From Crocinitomicaceae bacterium (GTDB taxonomy: Bacteria > Bacteroidota > Bacteroidia > Flavobacteriales_D > Crocinitomicaceae), in contig JAGYIR010000007.1 in the NCBI GenBank assembly GCA_018402525.1, forward strand, positions 62,001-126,000: a stretch of 64,000 bases of DNA. Direction: 5' to 3'. The number at the start of each line of letters is the position of its first letter. Position 1 is the stretch's first letter. The position numbers and the translations under genes are program-made. Below are positions 7,764 through 15,394 of this stretch, in pieces. The notes under the pieces were generated by a model. The model was not told the DNA's origin. It saw only the letters and a program-made list of their open reading frames with translations, and ran no database searches.

Positions 7764-9285
7764 GATTCGTGTCATTTTGCGCAATAATATTCAAAATTTG
7801 TTCCACAATGGATCGGTCGTTGGATAATCGCGGGACTTTATGCTGTCCACCCATTTTTCCGATCGATGCTAACCATTTTTCGAAGGTTCCTATTTCAACT
7901 GTACGAATGACGGGCGTGTCGAGCACCATATTGTAGTAACGCTTCGCATCGTAATCTGAATTGATTGCTCTTAATTCATCATCCAAGATACGACAAAAAC
8001 GTTCCATTTCATCGGGATATTGCATAAATTCAATAATCCACTCATGCGCTCCTTTTTCCTTGTTCTCCATGTATATAGGACCGACCGTATATTCTCTTAT
8101 CTGAGCATTCGTCATGCTACTCGCCCTAGAAATTGCCCTTTCTACATTTTCAACGATTACTTCTTCTCCAGCAATATTGATGAAACTCTTCGTTCTTCCT
8201 GTAATTTTAAATCGATAAGGCTCCCTTGATGTGAATTTAATCGTGTCTCCGATAATGTACCTCCAAAGTCCCGCGTTGGTAGTGATAACAAGTGCATAAT
8301 TAACACCCAGTTCGACCTCTTCTAATGGAATCACTTTTTTCGAATCGGTACCTTGGTAGTCAGTCATTGGAATAAACTCGTAGAAAATTCCATAATCGAG
8401 CATGAGTAACATTTCATCTGAATCGACTTGATCTTGGATGCCCATAAATCCTTCCGAAGCATTGTACGTCTCCACGTAATTCATCTTTTCGTCGGGAATC
8501 AAGCGCTTAAATTGCGCTCGGTAAGGTTCAAAACTAACTCCTCCGTGCATGAACAATTCAAGGTTTGGCCACACTTCCCTTAAGTTCGATTTTCCAGATA
8601 ATTCCAGCACACGATTGACAAGCACAAGCGTCCAACTTGGAACTCCAGCGATGATGTAAACATCTTCATGCATGGTTGTTCGCGCCATTTGCTCGATTTT
8701 CTCCTTCCACTCGCTCATCAGTGCAATTTCTTTGGACGGTGTTCTGCGGATTTCCGCCCACCATGGAAGATTTTTAACGATAATTGCTGACAAATCGCCA
8801 AAATAGGAATCTGCTGAAAGTTGAATCGTCTCTGCCGAGCCACCAATAATTAAGTGCTTTCCTTTGTACAATTTTCGATTGGGGTGATTGTCATAATACA
8901 ATGCGAGTAAATCCTTTCCCCCACCGTAGTGACATTCTTCCAACGATTCTTTGGTGACTGGAATAAATTTGCTTCTTCCACCCGTCGTTCCAGATGATTT
9001 TGCGAACCATTTTGTTTCTGACGGCCACAAAAGTCCTTGCTCACCACTCATCAAACGGTCTACCCATGGGCGGACGTCTTCATATGTTTGTAAAGGAAGT
9101 TTTTGAAAGTCTGCGTAGTTTTTAATCTCCTTGAAATTATGCAACTGTCCATATTCAGTAGTTGCGCCAAGCTCTTTAAATATCTCAAGTAATTCATGTT
9201 GTACCTCGTTCGGGTATTTTCGGAACAAATCAATTTGATGAATCCGTTTCTTCATTACCCAGGCAAAGATTGAATTAAAAGGCAT
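7756..9285 (-). CDS. GH3-family adenylate-forming enzyme
   Basis: A 509-residue protein of the GH3 family, acyl-adenylate-forming enzymes known in plants for conjugating amino acids to auxin or jasmonate. Core motifs are present: FAKSSGTTGGRSKFIP near residue 95, HGGVSFEPYR near 250, YNASEGFMGIQD near 275, and YIIGDTIKF followed by ITGRTKSFINIAGEE near 340-375. Bacteroidota carry these genes commonly, but the bacterial substrate is not established. The ATG at 9285 lies just after a predicted terminator, so it starts its own transcript together with the following secreted protein. Confidence 0.85.
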   Translation of the reverse strand: MPFNSIFAWVMKKRIHQIDLFRKYPNEVQHELLEIFKELGATTEYGQLHNFKEIKNYADFQKLPLQTYEDVRPWVDRLMSGEQGLLWPSETKWFAKSSGTTGGRSKFIPVTKESLEECHYGGGKDLLALYYDNHPNRKLYKGKHLIIGGSAETIQLSADSYFGDLSAIIVKNLPWWAEIRRTPSKEIALMSEWKEKIEQMARTTMHEDVYIIAGVPSWTLVLVNRVLELSGKSNLREVWPNLELFMHGGVSFEPYRAQFKRLIPDEKMNYVETYNASEGFMGIQDQVDSDEMLLMLDYGIFYEFIPMTDYQGTDSKKVIPLEEVELGVNYALVITTNAGLWRYIIGDTIKFTSREPYRFKITGRTKSFINIAGEEVIVENVERAISRASSMTNAQIREYTVGPIYMENKEKGAHEWIIEFMQYPDEMERFCRILDDELRAINSDYDAKRYYNMVLDTPVIRTVEIGTFEKWLASIGKMGGQHKVPRLSNDRSIVEQILNIIAQNDTNHV

Positions 9286-9306
9286 ATTTGAAGGTTAAAA
9301 ATGAAA

Positions 9307-9340
9307 TAAAAAATCCCGTCAATCACGAAGAAAGACAGGA
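9307..9340 (-). terminator. Rho-independent terminator of the small ORF
   Basis: Reading the minus strand, a 7-bp stem TCCTGTC/GACGGGA (one G-T pair, 13-base loop) is followed directly by a run of six T. It lies about 27 bases after the stop of the 32-residue ORF and ahead of the GH3 start, so it would end the small transcript. Confidence 0.6.
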
Positions 9341-9366
9341 TACAACGTACTGTTTTGTTTCTTTAA

Positions 9367-9465
9367 CTAACCAAAGAACACCAAAGAAAATACAATCGCT
9401 AACAATACAATTGTTACAATTGTTCCCAATGCTACTGTTGATTTTTCAAAATAATTATCTGACAT
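9367..9465 (-). CDS. Single-span small membrane protein, 32 residues
   Basis: A short gene: MSDNYFEK, then a single hydrophobic segment from about residue 11 to 31 (TVALGTIVTIVLLAIVFSLV), ending FFG. It is supported by context: an exact TAnnTTTG element with a TTG 18 bases upstream, an AGGA stretch before the ATG, and a terminator after the stop. I do not recognise the family. The charged N-terminus and hydrophobic C-terminus suggest a small inner-membrane peptide, possibly an accessory subunit or a stress peptide. It overlaps no other gene. Confidence 0.65.
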   Translation of the reverse strand: MSDNYFEKSTVALGTIVTIVLLAIVFSLVFFG

Positions 9466-9481
9466 GATATCCTGTTTTGTT

Positions 9482-9510
9482 CAAAGGTAAAAAAATTATT
9501 TGATGCGCAA
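9482..9510 (-). promoter_or_regulatory. Promoter of the small membrane protein
   Basis: On the minus strand TTG (9508-9510), 18 bases, then TACCTTTG (9482-9489), a near-ideal Bacteroidota primary sigma promoter. The -7 element ends 16 bases before the ATG at 9465. Confidence 0.65.
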
Positions 9511-9531
9511 ATACGCTGAGAGGGAAATGAA

Positions 9532-10557
9532 TTAATTAAAATTCTTAATATCCCTAAATTTTGGTTCGCACACAACATTTCCTTTCTTATCAAGCACTCC
9601 CCAAAGTTCATTTATCCGCACGGCTGCAAAACCCTCGCTAAAATCACGGACTTTCACATAGATTGGCTCTATGACCCATTCGCCCTTTTCGTTAATAAAT
9701 CCGTACAAATCTCCTTTGCGTGCATACGCCAAGCCGTTGCTAAAATCTCCTGAAGAAACCATCCCTTCTGCCGTAAATGTTTCACCATTTTTTCGGACAA
9801 ACATCCACTCATCGTTCATTCTCACACGTGCAATTCCAGAAGTCCCATCGAAGTCTTTAGCAGCAGAGAACTTTGGTTCAATGATCCACTTCCCATACTT
9901 GTCAATAAATCCAATTTTATCTTCAGTTGTCTTCGCCCACGCTAAACCATTAGAAAAATATCCAATTGATTTAAATGTAGCTTCAATCACAACTTTTCCA
10001 GTTGGATCCATGAAACCAAATAATTTGTTTTTCCCTCTGAAGGGAGCAAAGCCTTCTTTAAATTCCTTTAAATCTAGAATGTCGTCTACTCCAGTGCTCT
10101 TCCCATCCTTGTCCAAAATATAGAAGGATTTACCAATTTTAGCAGCGGCGTAGCCGTCATGAAAATCAGAAATGTAATTGTATTTGAAATCGTGTACGAC
10201 TTTTCCTTTTACGTCCAATACACCTAACAGTTTATTTGAACCAACAACCAAATAGCCATTTAGGTACCCACGTTTCCCAAACCCAAAAATGCTCACCGGC
10301 GTAAAAGCGTTTACTGTTGAAATTGCTGTTCCCTTTTTATCAATAATTGACCACGATTTACCTTCTCGAACCAGAGACAAACCTTCTGTTGAAAATTCCA
10401 ATACTTCATCGTAATTGGCTGGTAAAACCACCTCTCCCTTCTGATTCATATACCCCCATTTGTCGGAACCGACTTCTGAAAATGGCGCTACTACTTCTTG
10501 AGCGAGTGTACTAAGCGAAACAAGCAGTGCTGCAATAATTATTAAACTATTTTTCAT
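9532..10557 (-). CDS. WG-repeat protein, secreted
   Basis: A 341-residue exported protein (signal MKNSLIIIAALLVSLSTLAQ) built almost wholly of WG/KWG-type repeats: units of about 45-50 residues such as KWGYMNQKGEVVLPANYDEV, IGFIDKYGKWIIEPKF and LYGFINEKGEWVIEPIY. These form a beta-rich repeat scaffold; the family has no defined biochemical role and probably binds something in the periplasm or at the cell surface. It follows the BI-1 gene by 29 bases and may be read from the same transcript. Confidence 0.85.
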   Translation of the reverse strand: MKNSLIIIAALLVSLSTLAQEVVAPFSEVGSDKWGYMNQKGEVVLPANYDEVLEFSTEGLSLVREGKSWSIIDKKGTAISTVNAFTPVSIFGFGKRGYLNGYLVVGSNKLLGVLDVKGKVVHDFKYNYISDFHDGYAAAKIGKSFYILDKDGKSTGVDDILDLKEFKEGFAPFRGKNKLFGFMDPTGKVVIEATFKSIGYFSNGLAWAKTTEDKIGFIDKYGKWIIEPKFSAAKDFDGTSGIARVRMNDEWMFVRKNGETFTAEGMVSSGDFSNGLAYARKGDLYGFINEKGEWVIEPIYVKVRDFSEGFAAVRINELWGVLDKKGNVVCEPKFRDIKNFN

Positions 10558-10586
10558 GTCTAAATATTGATTTTTGAATTTAAAAT

Positions 10587-11303
10587 TTACTCTCTACCTC
10601 CGATCAAACGAAGCAATGAAAGAAACAAGTTAATAAATAAAATGTACAACATCAATCCACCAACCAAGGATAATTTCGCTCTATCCATGTCTGATAATGA
10701 TTGGTCTTGTGCAGTAGCCTTTAATTGCTGCATGTAATACGCAGTCAATCCTGTGAAAACGAATACACCGATGATTGCTATGACATAGCTCATCATTTCA
10801 CTTTGCATGAACATATTCACAATTCCAGCAATGAAAATACCGATGAAAAGCATGTACATCAAACTACCAAACTTCGTAAGGTCTGTGTTCGTTGTATAAC
10901 CCAATATTGCCATACCGCCAAAAGCTCCAGCTGTCACGAAAAATGTAATCGCGATGTCTTGACCTGCATACACCAACATGATGGAACTTAAACTCAATCC
11001 CATCAATACAGCATATACCATAAACAAAAGGAGTAGCAACCCAAACGATAATCGCTGATAAGCCATTTGAATCAATAATCCCAATCCAACTGGAGCAAAT
11101 GCTACAACATAAAACAATGGTGATAATCCTGTACCCTCAGCATTCACAAAATACTTTGCAAATACTTCAGGAGTTCCCGCCGTGTAGGCGATAATCCCAG
11201 AAATAGCCAATGCCCCAAACATATAGGCATATACATTTTTGAAAAACTCTCTTGTTGCCTCTTTCGATAACCCTTGTCCCTCTTGATCTAAAATTGTATT
11301 CAT
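10587..11303 (-). CDS. Bax inhibitor-1/YccA family membrane protein
   Basis: Seven-helix inner membrane protein of the BI-1/YccA family (238 residues), related to YbhL/YccA, some of which are pH-sensitive calcium leak channels or interact with FtsH. Hydrophobic segments run evenly from about residue 32 to 235. The signature GLSLSSIMLVYAG in the middle and DMDRAKLSLVGGLMLYILFI near the end (conserved acidic residue with the last helices) fit the family. It starts one base after the folE stop, so it is in the pterin operon. Confidence 0.88.
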   Translation of the reverse strand: MNTILDQEGQGLSKEATREFFKNVYAYMFGALAISGIIAYTAGTPEVFAKYFVNAEGTGLSPLFYVVAFAPVGLGLLIQMAYQRLSFGLLLLLFMVYAVLMGLSLSSIMLVYAGQDIAITFFVTAGAFGGMAILGYTTNTDLTKFGSLMYMLFIGIFIAGIVNMFMQSEMMSYVIAIIGVFVFTGLTAYYMQQLKATAQDQSLSDMDRAKLSLVGGLMLYILFINLFLSLLRLIGGRE

Positions 11304-11304
11304 C

Positions 11305-11928
11305 TTAATGTAATTTTGCTTGGATTAAATTTATAAATTCTTTTCGAGTTGAATCGTTTTTTAAGAACAATCCTGTAAACGCACTTGAAGTTGTTACCGA
11401 GTTTTGTTTCTGAACACCACGCATTTGCATGCACATGTGCGCCGCTTCGATTACCACTGCAACCCCTTTCGGTTCTAAGGTGCGCTGAATGCAATCACGG
11501 ATTTCTATAGTTAAACGCTCTTGCACTTGCAGTCGGCGCGAATAAGCATCAACTATGCGTGGAATCTTGCTCAATCCAACAATTTTTCCGTTGGGAATGT
11601 AAGCAACGTGCGCCTTTCCGAAAAACGGTAACATGTGGTGCTCGCACATCGAATAAACCTCAATATCCTTTACGATTACCATTTCAGAATATTCTTCATG
11701 AAAAATGGCTGAGTTGATAATCGCATCTGGGTTTAAATCGTACCCATGTGTTAAAAACTGCATGGCTTTTGCCATTCTTTCAGGTGTCTTTGCCAACCCT
11801 TCGCGGGCTGCATCTTCACCAATAAGGTCCAACACATCTTTGTATTTCTTCGCTAAACTATTTGTCAGTTCGTCGTTGTATTCCATTTCTTCTTTCATTT
11901 CATCATCAAAAAGGTTCACTTCCTCCAA
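11305..11928 (-). CDS. folE: GTP cyclohydrolase I
   Basis: Converts GTP to 7,8-dihydroneopterin triphosphate, the entry step for folate, tetrahydropterin and deazapurine pathways. The zinc and active-site region [19 protein letters not shown] (around residue 93) and the second zinc cysteine in MCMQMRGVQ (near 165) are intact, as is [20 protein letters not shown]. Length 207 matches homohexameric/decameric FolE. The start overlaps the end of the PTPS gene by 23 bases, indicating that the two are translated together and act in one pathway. Confidence 0.95.
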   Translation of the reverse strand: MEEVNLFDDEMKEEMEYNDELTNSLAKKYKDVLDLIGEDAAREGLAKTPERMAKAMQFLTHGYDLNPDAIINSAIFHEEYSEMVIVKDIEVYSMCEHHMLPFFGKAHVAYIPNGKIVGLSKIPRIVDAYSRRLQVQERLTIEIRDCIQRTLEPKGVAVVIEAAHMCMQMRGVQKQNSVTTSSAFTGLFLKNDSTRKEFINLIQAKLH

Positions 11929-12337
11929 AATACTCTACGTAATTGTTTTCGGTTTCAACCAATTTAATTTTTACTAATTCGCCACCTGCTTTCGCAATTG
12001 GTTCCTTTATTTTTTCCCACACTTGAATCACGACATTCTCTGTCGATGCCAGTAATCCTTTCAAAAACGGGACGTCCAAATTCAAATTTTTGTGATCAAG
12101 CGGTTCTACCACCTCATCTTTGATGATTTGACTTAAGTCTTTCAAATTTATAACAAATCCTGTATCTGGATTTGGAATTCCTTTCACAGTAACAAAAATT
12201 GTGAAATTGTGACCGTGCCAGTTGTGGTTGCTGCATTTCCCAAAGACTTCATCGTTCTTTTCTGCAGACCAGTCCTCTCTGTACAACTTGTGCGCTGCAT
12301 TAAAGGTTTCTCTTCGTGTGATGTATACTGTTTTCAC
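11906..12337 (-). CDS. 6-pyruvoyl-tetrahydropterin synthase family protein
   Basis: T-fold enzyme of the PTPS/QueD family (143 residues), acting on 7,8-dihydroneopterin triphosphate made by FolE, encoded by the overlapping gene. Zinc ligands are in NAAHKL and the HGH of [12 protein letters not shown]; the catalytic Cys lies in the same motif and the Asp-His pair in LDHKNLN. The Cys-to-HGH spacing is five residues, as in animal PTPS, rather than three as in E. coli QueD, so a tetrahydropterin product is at least as likely as carboxytetrahydropterin. GTG start at 12337. A paralogue lies at 62068-62472. Confidence 0.85.
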   Translation of the reverse strand: MKTVYITRRETFNAAHKLYREDWSAEKNDEVFGKCSNHNWHGHNFTIFVTVKGIPNPDTGFVINLKDLSQIIKDEVVEPLDHKNLNLDVPFLKGLLASTENVVIQVWEKIKEPIAKAGGELVKIKLVETENNYVEYFGGSEPF

Positions 12338-12355
12338 TGAATTATTTTAACACTG

Positions 12356-12363
12356 CAAATATA
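12356..12363 (-). promoter_or_regulatory. -7 element of the PTPS-folE operon (TATATTTG)
   Basis: TATATTTG on the minus strand ends 18 bases before the GTG start and fits TAnnTTTG. It is back to back with the tlyA promoter, so both operons start within about 80 bases. Confidence 0.5.
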
Positions 12364-12380
12364 CTTATGAATTACGAATC

Positions 12381-12411
12381 TTGAATAAATAAGTTCTAAG
12401 AGTTATTTTTG
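12381..12411 (+). promoter_or_regulatory. Promoter of tlyA
   Basis: TTG at 12381-12383, a 20-base spacer, then TATTTTTG at 12404-12411, which fits TAnnTTTG. The -7 element ends only 5 bases before the ATG at 12417, so the transcript would be leaderless or nearly so. Confidence 0.5.
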
Positions 12412-12416
12412 TCGCC

Positions 12417-13151
12417 ATGTTTGAAGAGCGTCTCGATAAATTATTGGTGCAACGCAACTTGGTAAGTACGCGTGTTCGTGCGGAAAAAATGATTACCGAA
12501 GTTGGCGTTAAGGTCGATGGAAAATTGATCACCAAAACGGGGAAGAAGTTCCCAATTGACTGCAACATCGAAATGGTGGCGGAAGAAATTCCATGGGTTT
12601 CTCGAGGCGCATTGAAACTACTTGAAGCAGTCAATGAGTGGAATCCGACAATTGAAAACCAACTATTTATGGACATTGGCGCATCGACTGGTGGTTTTAC
12701 TGAAGTCCTACTGAGCAAAGGAGCGAAAAAAATATTCTGTGTAGATGTTGGCACGAATCAATTGCACCCAAAGATTGCTAAAAATGAACAGGTGGTAAAT
12801 TTAGATAAAACCCATGTGCGTGAGTTAACTCCCAAGTTGATCCCTGAAAACGTCGATGGTTGCGTGATTGATGTTTCCTTCATTTCGCTCGAAAAAATAT
12901 TTCCGTTTATTCATCAATTCATAAAGACCGATGGGTTTGTCATCGCACTTGTAAAGCCTCAATTTGAAGTTGGAAAGGAAAACGTGGGAAAGGGAGGAAT
13001 CGTGAAGGATAAAAAATTGTATCCGGGAGTTATTGAACGAATCAAGCAAGTAGCAACAGCGAATCAGTTGAATTACAGGTCCCACATCCCCTCACCAATT
13101 CTAGGCGGAGATGGAAATCAAGAGTTTTTGATGTACCTACAAAAGAAGTGA
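12417..13151 (+). CDS. tlyA: TlyA-family rRNA 2'-O-methyltransferase (hemolysin A type)
   Basis: TlyA-type protein: an N-terminal S4 RNA-binding domain (residues 1-60, RLDKLLVQRNLVSTRVRAEK) and a C-terminal FtsJ-like SAM methyltransferase domain with the SAM motif DIGASTGGFTEVLL near residue 85 and VKPQFEVGK near 180. Homologues in mycobacteria methylate 16S and 23S rRNA ribose; older annotations call the family hemolysin. Full length at 244 residues. It stands alone, divergent from the pterin operon. Confidence 0.88.
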   Translation: MFEERLDKLLVQRNLVSTRVRAEKMITEVGVKVDGKLITKTGKKFPIDCNIEMVAEEIPWVSRGALKLLEAVNEWNPTIENQLFMDIGASTGGFTEVLLSKGAKKIFCVDVGTNQLHPKIAKNEQVVNLDKTHVRELTPKLIPENVDGCVIDVSFISLEKIFPFIHQFIKTDGFVIALVKPQFEVGKENVGKGGIVKDKKLYPGVIERIKQVATANQLNYRSHIPSPILGGDGNQEFLMYLQKK

Positions 13152-13206
13152 TTAGCTCATCCAGTGATTTTTCTTGTTTAGAACTGTTCAAAATAAGGAG
13201 ATTTCG

Positions 13207-13214
13207 TATCTTTG
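13207..13214 (+). promoter_or_regulatory. -7 element of the suf operon (TATCTTTG)
   Basis: TATCTTTG ends 6 bases before the ATG at 13221. There is no well-placed TTG upstream. The close spacing again implies a very short leader. Confidence 0.5.
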
Positions 13215-13220
13215 TAATAC

Positions 13221-14459
13221 ATGAACGTACAAGAAACAATGGCAGCATTTGATGTGGAACAGATTAGAAGTCAATTCCCAGCTCTAAACCAAACGGTTTA
13301 CGGCAGACAATTGGTTTATTTTGACAATGGGGCGACTTCCCAAAAACCACAAATCGTCATTGATGCGATTGACCATTATTACAGCAAGGATAATTCAAAC
13401 ATTCATCGCGGTGTGCACTATTTAAGTCAACTGGCAACGCAACAGTACGAAGATGCACGTGGAAGAATTCAAAAGTACATCAACGCTCCGTTGTCGGAAG
13501 AAGTACTTTTTACGACGGGTACAACTGGTGGAATTAATCTCGTTGCGTTTTCCTTTGGAGAAACGCTGAATGAAGGCGATGAAATTATCATTTCTGCAAT
13601 GGAACACCATTCCAACATCGTGCCTTGGCAGTTGCTGTGTGAACGAAAAAAGTGCGTTTTAAAGGTGATTCCGATCAATCAAAAAGGGGAATTACTGCTT
13701 GATGCTTTCGATGAATTGCTTTCACCACGAACAAAAATGGTGGCGATAACGCATATTTCGAATGCATTGGGAACCATCAATCCGATTGAAGAGATTATTG
13801 AAAAAGCACATGCTGTTGGCGCAAAAGTGTTAATTGACGGCGCTCAAAGTGTGCAACACACCACCGTTGATGTGCAAGCGCTTAACTGTGATTTTTATGT
13901 ATTCTCGGGACATAAAGTCTTCGGTCCAACTGGTGTTGGAATTTTGTACGGAAAAAAAGAACTGCTCGATGCAATGCCTCCCTATCAAGGCGGTGGTGAT
14001 ATGATTGCGAAAGTCACCTTTGAAAAAACAACGTACAACGAATTACCGCATAAATTTGAAGCTGGAACACCAAATATTTCTGGGGGAATTGGACTCGGAA
14101 AAGCCATTGAGTTCTTGGAGCAATTGGACATGAAAGCTGTTCAACAGTACGAAACTGAGTTGCTGAATTATGCTCAAGCAGAATTGCTGAAGATAGCAGG
14201 ACTGCAACTAATAGGAACTGCAGCGCACAAAACGAGTGTGGTCTCATTTATTGTGGATGGCTTGCACCCGTTTGATGTTGGCACGTTACTCGATAAGCAA
14301 GGAATTGCGGTACGAACGGGGCATCACTGCACGCAACCTGTCATGGATTTCTTTAAAATTCCTGGAACCATCAGAGCGAGTTTTGCCTTTTACAACACAA
14401 AAGAAGAAATTGATTTATTTATAAAAGCATTGAAGAGAAGTATAGAGATGTTGAGATGA
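13221..14459 (+). CDS. sufS: Cysteine desulfurase SufS
   Basis: PLP-dependent group II cysteine desulfurase that takes sulfur from cysteine as a persulfide for Fe-S cluster assembly. The PLP lysine is K232 in SGHKVFGPTG, and the persulfide-forming cysteine is C370 in TGHHCTQP. Also visible are YFDNGATSQKP near residue 32 and HHSN near 127. Full length at 412 residues. The ATG at 13221 is very close to the TATCTTTG promoter; MAAFDVEQ at 13239 is a possible later start. Followed by sufE and a sufT-like gene, while sufBCD are absent here. Confidence 0.93.
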   Translation: MNVQETMAAFDVEQIRSQFPALNQTVYGRQLVYFDNGATSQKPQIVIDAIDHYYSKDNSNIHRGVHYLSQLATQQYEDARGRIQKYINAPLSEEVLFTTGTTGGINLVAFSFGETLNEGDEIIISAMEHHSNIVPWQLLCERKKCVLKVIPINQKGELLLDAFDELLSPRTKMVAITHISNALGTINPIEEIIEKAHAVGAKVLIDGAQSVQHTTVDVQALNCDFYVFSGHKVFGPTGVGILYGKKELLDAMPPYQGGGDMIAKVTFEKTTYNELPHKFEAGTPNISGGIGLGKAIEFLEQLDMKAVQQYETELLNYAQAELLKIAGLQLIGTAAHKTSVVSFIVDGLHPFDVGTLLDKQGIAVRTGHHCTQPVMDFFKIPGTIRASFAFYNTKEEIDLFIKALKRSIEMLR

Positions 14460-14464
14460 GTGTA

Positions 14465-14510
14465 GAGTTTAGAATTTAGAGTTAAGAATCGTACTCTAAA
14501 TTCTAAACTC
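14465..14510. repeat. Dispersed hairpin repeat, copy 1
   Basis: A perfect 18-bp inverted repeat, GAGTTTAGAATTTAGAGT at 14465-14482 and its complement at 14493-14510, with a 10-base loop, lying between sufS and sufE. The same 18-mer stem recurs at 53333-53386. A degenerate extra unit (TTAATTCTAAAC) follows. It may moderate readthrough into sufE or be a non-coding repeat family. Confidence 0.75.
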
Positions 14511-14529
14511 TTAATTCTAAACTAATAAG

Positions 14530-14946
14530 ATGACGTTAGAAGAAAAACAAAACGAAATTATAGATGAATTTGCGGTTTTTGATGATTGGATGGATAAATA
14601 CGAATACATCATCGAACTAGGTAAAGAACTTCCGATGATTGATCCATCGAAGAAAACGGATGATCGCTTGATTGAAGGCTGTCAATCACGGGTGTGGTTA
14701 GCAACGGATGTGAAAGATGGGAAAATGCAGTTCACCGCAGATTCGGACGCAATTATTACGAAAGGAATCATTGGATTATTGATTCGTGTACTGAATAACG
14801 AAGATCCGAAAACCATTGCAACAGCAGATTTGCATTTTATTGGAGACATCGGATTGCAGGAACATCTATCGCCCACTCGTGCCAACGGGTTAGCAAGCAT
14901 GGTGCAAAAAATGAAACTTAGCGCTCTAAAGGCGGTAACAGTGTAA
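14530..14946 (+). CDS. sufE: SufE sulfur acceptor
   Basis: Small sulfur-transfer protein that accepts persulfide sulfur from SufS and passes it to the SufBCD scaffold. The acceptor cysteine is C51 in EGCQSRVW, the same position as in E. coli SufE, and the C-terminal LSPTRANGLASMV segment is typical. 138 residues, full length. It follows sufS after a 70-base gap that contains the hairpin repeat, and the DUF59 gene starts 4 bases after its stop. Confidence 0.92.
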   Translation: MTLEEKQNEIIDEFAVFDDWMDKYEYIIELGKELPMIDPSKKTDDRLIEGCQSRVWLATDVKDGKMQFTADSDAIITKGIIGLLIRVLNNEDPKTIATADLHFIGDIGLQEHLSPTRANGLASMVQKMKLSALKAVTV

Positions 14947-14950
14947 GAAA

Positions 14951-15256
14951 ATGAATGAATTAGAAGATAAAGTAGTTGAGATACTTAAAACGATTTACGA
15001 TCCTGAAATTCCAGTGGACATCTATGAGTTAGGGTTGATTTACGAAGTAAAAATTGACAAAGAGAACAATGTTGAGATTGAAATGACGTTGACTTCTCCC
15101 AACTGTCCTGTGGCGGAATCAATGCCGCAAGAGGTAGAAACGAAAGTCGCAAGTCACGAAGCATTTAATTCATGCAAGGTCAACATTGTGTTTGATCCAC
15201 CATGGGATAAAGATATGATGAGTGAAGAAGCGCAATTAGAACTAGGATTTTTGTAA
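14951..15256 (+). CDS. sufT: SufT-like MIP18 family (DUF59) Fe-S maturation protein
   Basis: A 101-residue single-domain MIP18/DUF59 protein, the family that includes SufT and PaaD, which helps deliver Fe-S clusters to client proteins. The signature YDPEIPVDIYELGLIYEV is at residues 16-33 and the conserved cysteine motif TSPNCPVAE near 58; VFDPPWDKDMMSEEA near the end is the standard family C-terminus. The context after sufS and sufE supports the Fe-S role. The symbol is by context rather than by a full SufT architecture. Confidence 0.85.
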   Translation: MNELEDKVVEILKTIYDPEIPVDIYELGLIYEVKIDKENNVEIEMTLTSPNCPVAESMPQEVETKVASHEAFNSCKVNIVFDPPWDKDMMSEEAQLELGFL

Positions 15257-15278
15257 ATTTAGACATTGAATTCGGCAT

Positions 15279-15345
15279 TTCGACTTCGCTCAATGTCCGA
15301 AACTCAATACTGAAGATCAACACACGTTGACTGAGCGGAGTCGAA
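15279..15345. repeat. Inverted repeat TTCGACTTCGCTCA type
   Basis: TTCGACTTCGCTCA (15279-15292) pairs with TGAGCGGAGTCGAA (15332-15345), 13 of 14 bases matching. The right arm is itself enclosed by a second pair, CACACGTT and AACGTGTG (about 15321-15357). This is a short dispersed type of repeat common in Bacteroidota intergenic DNA; it lies in the 138-base gap before fabF. Confidence 0.6.
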
Positions 15346-15394
15346 GGTAACGTGTGCTGAACCGTAGTATAAATAAAACTTTGAACTTAGTATA

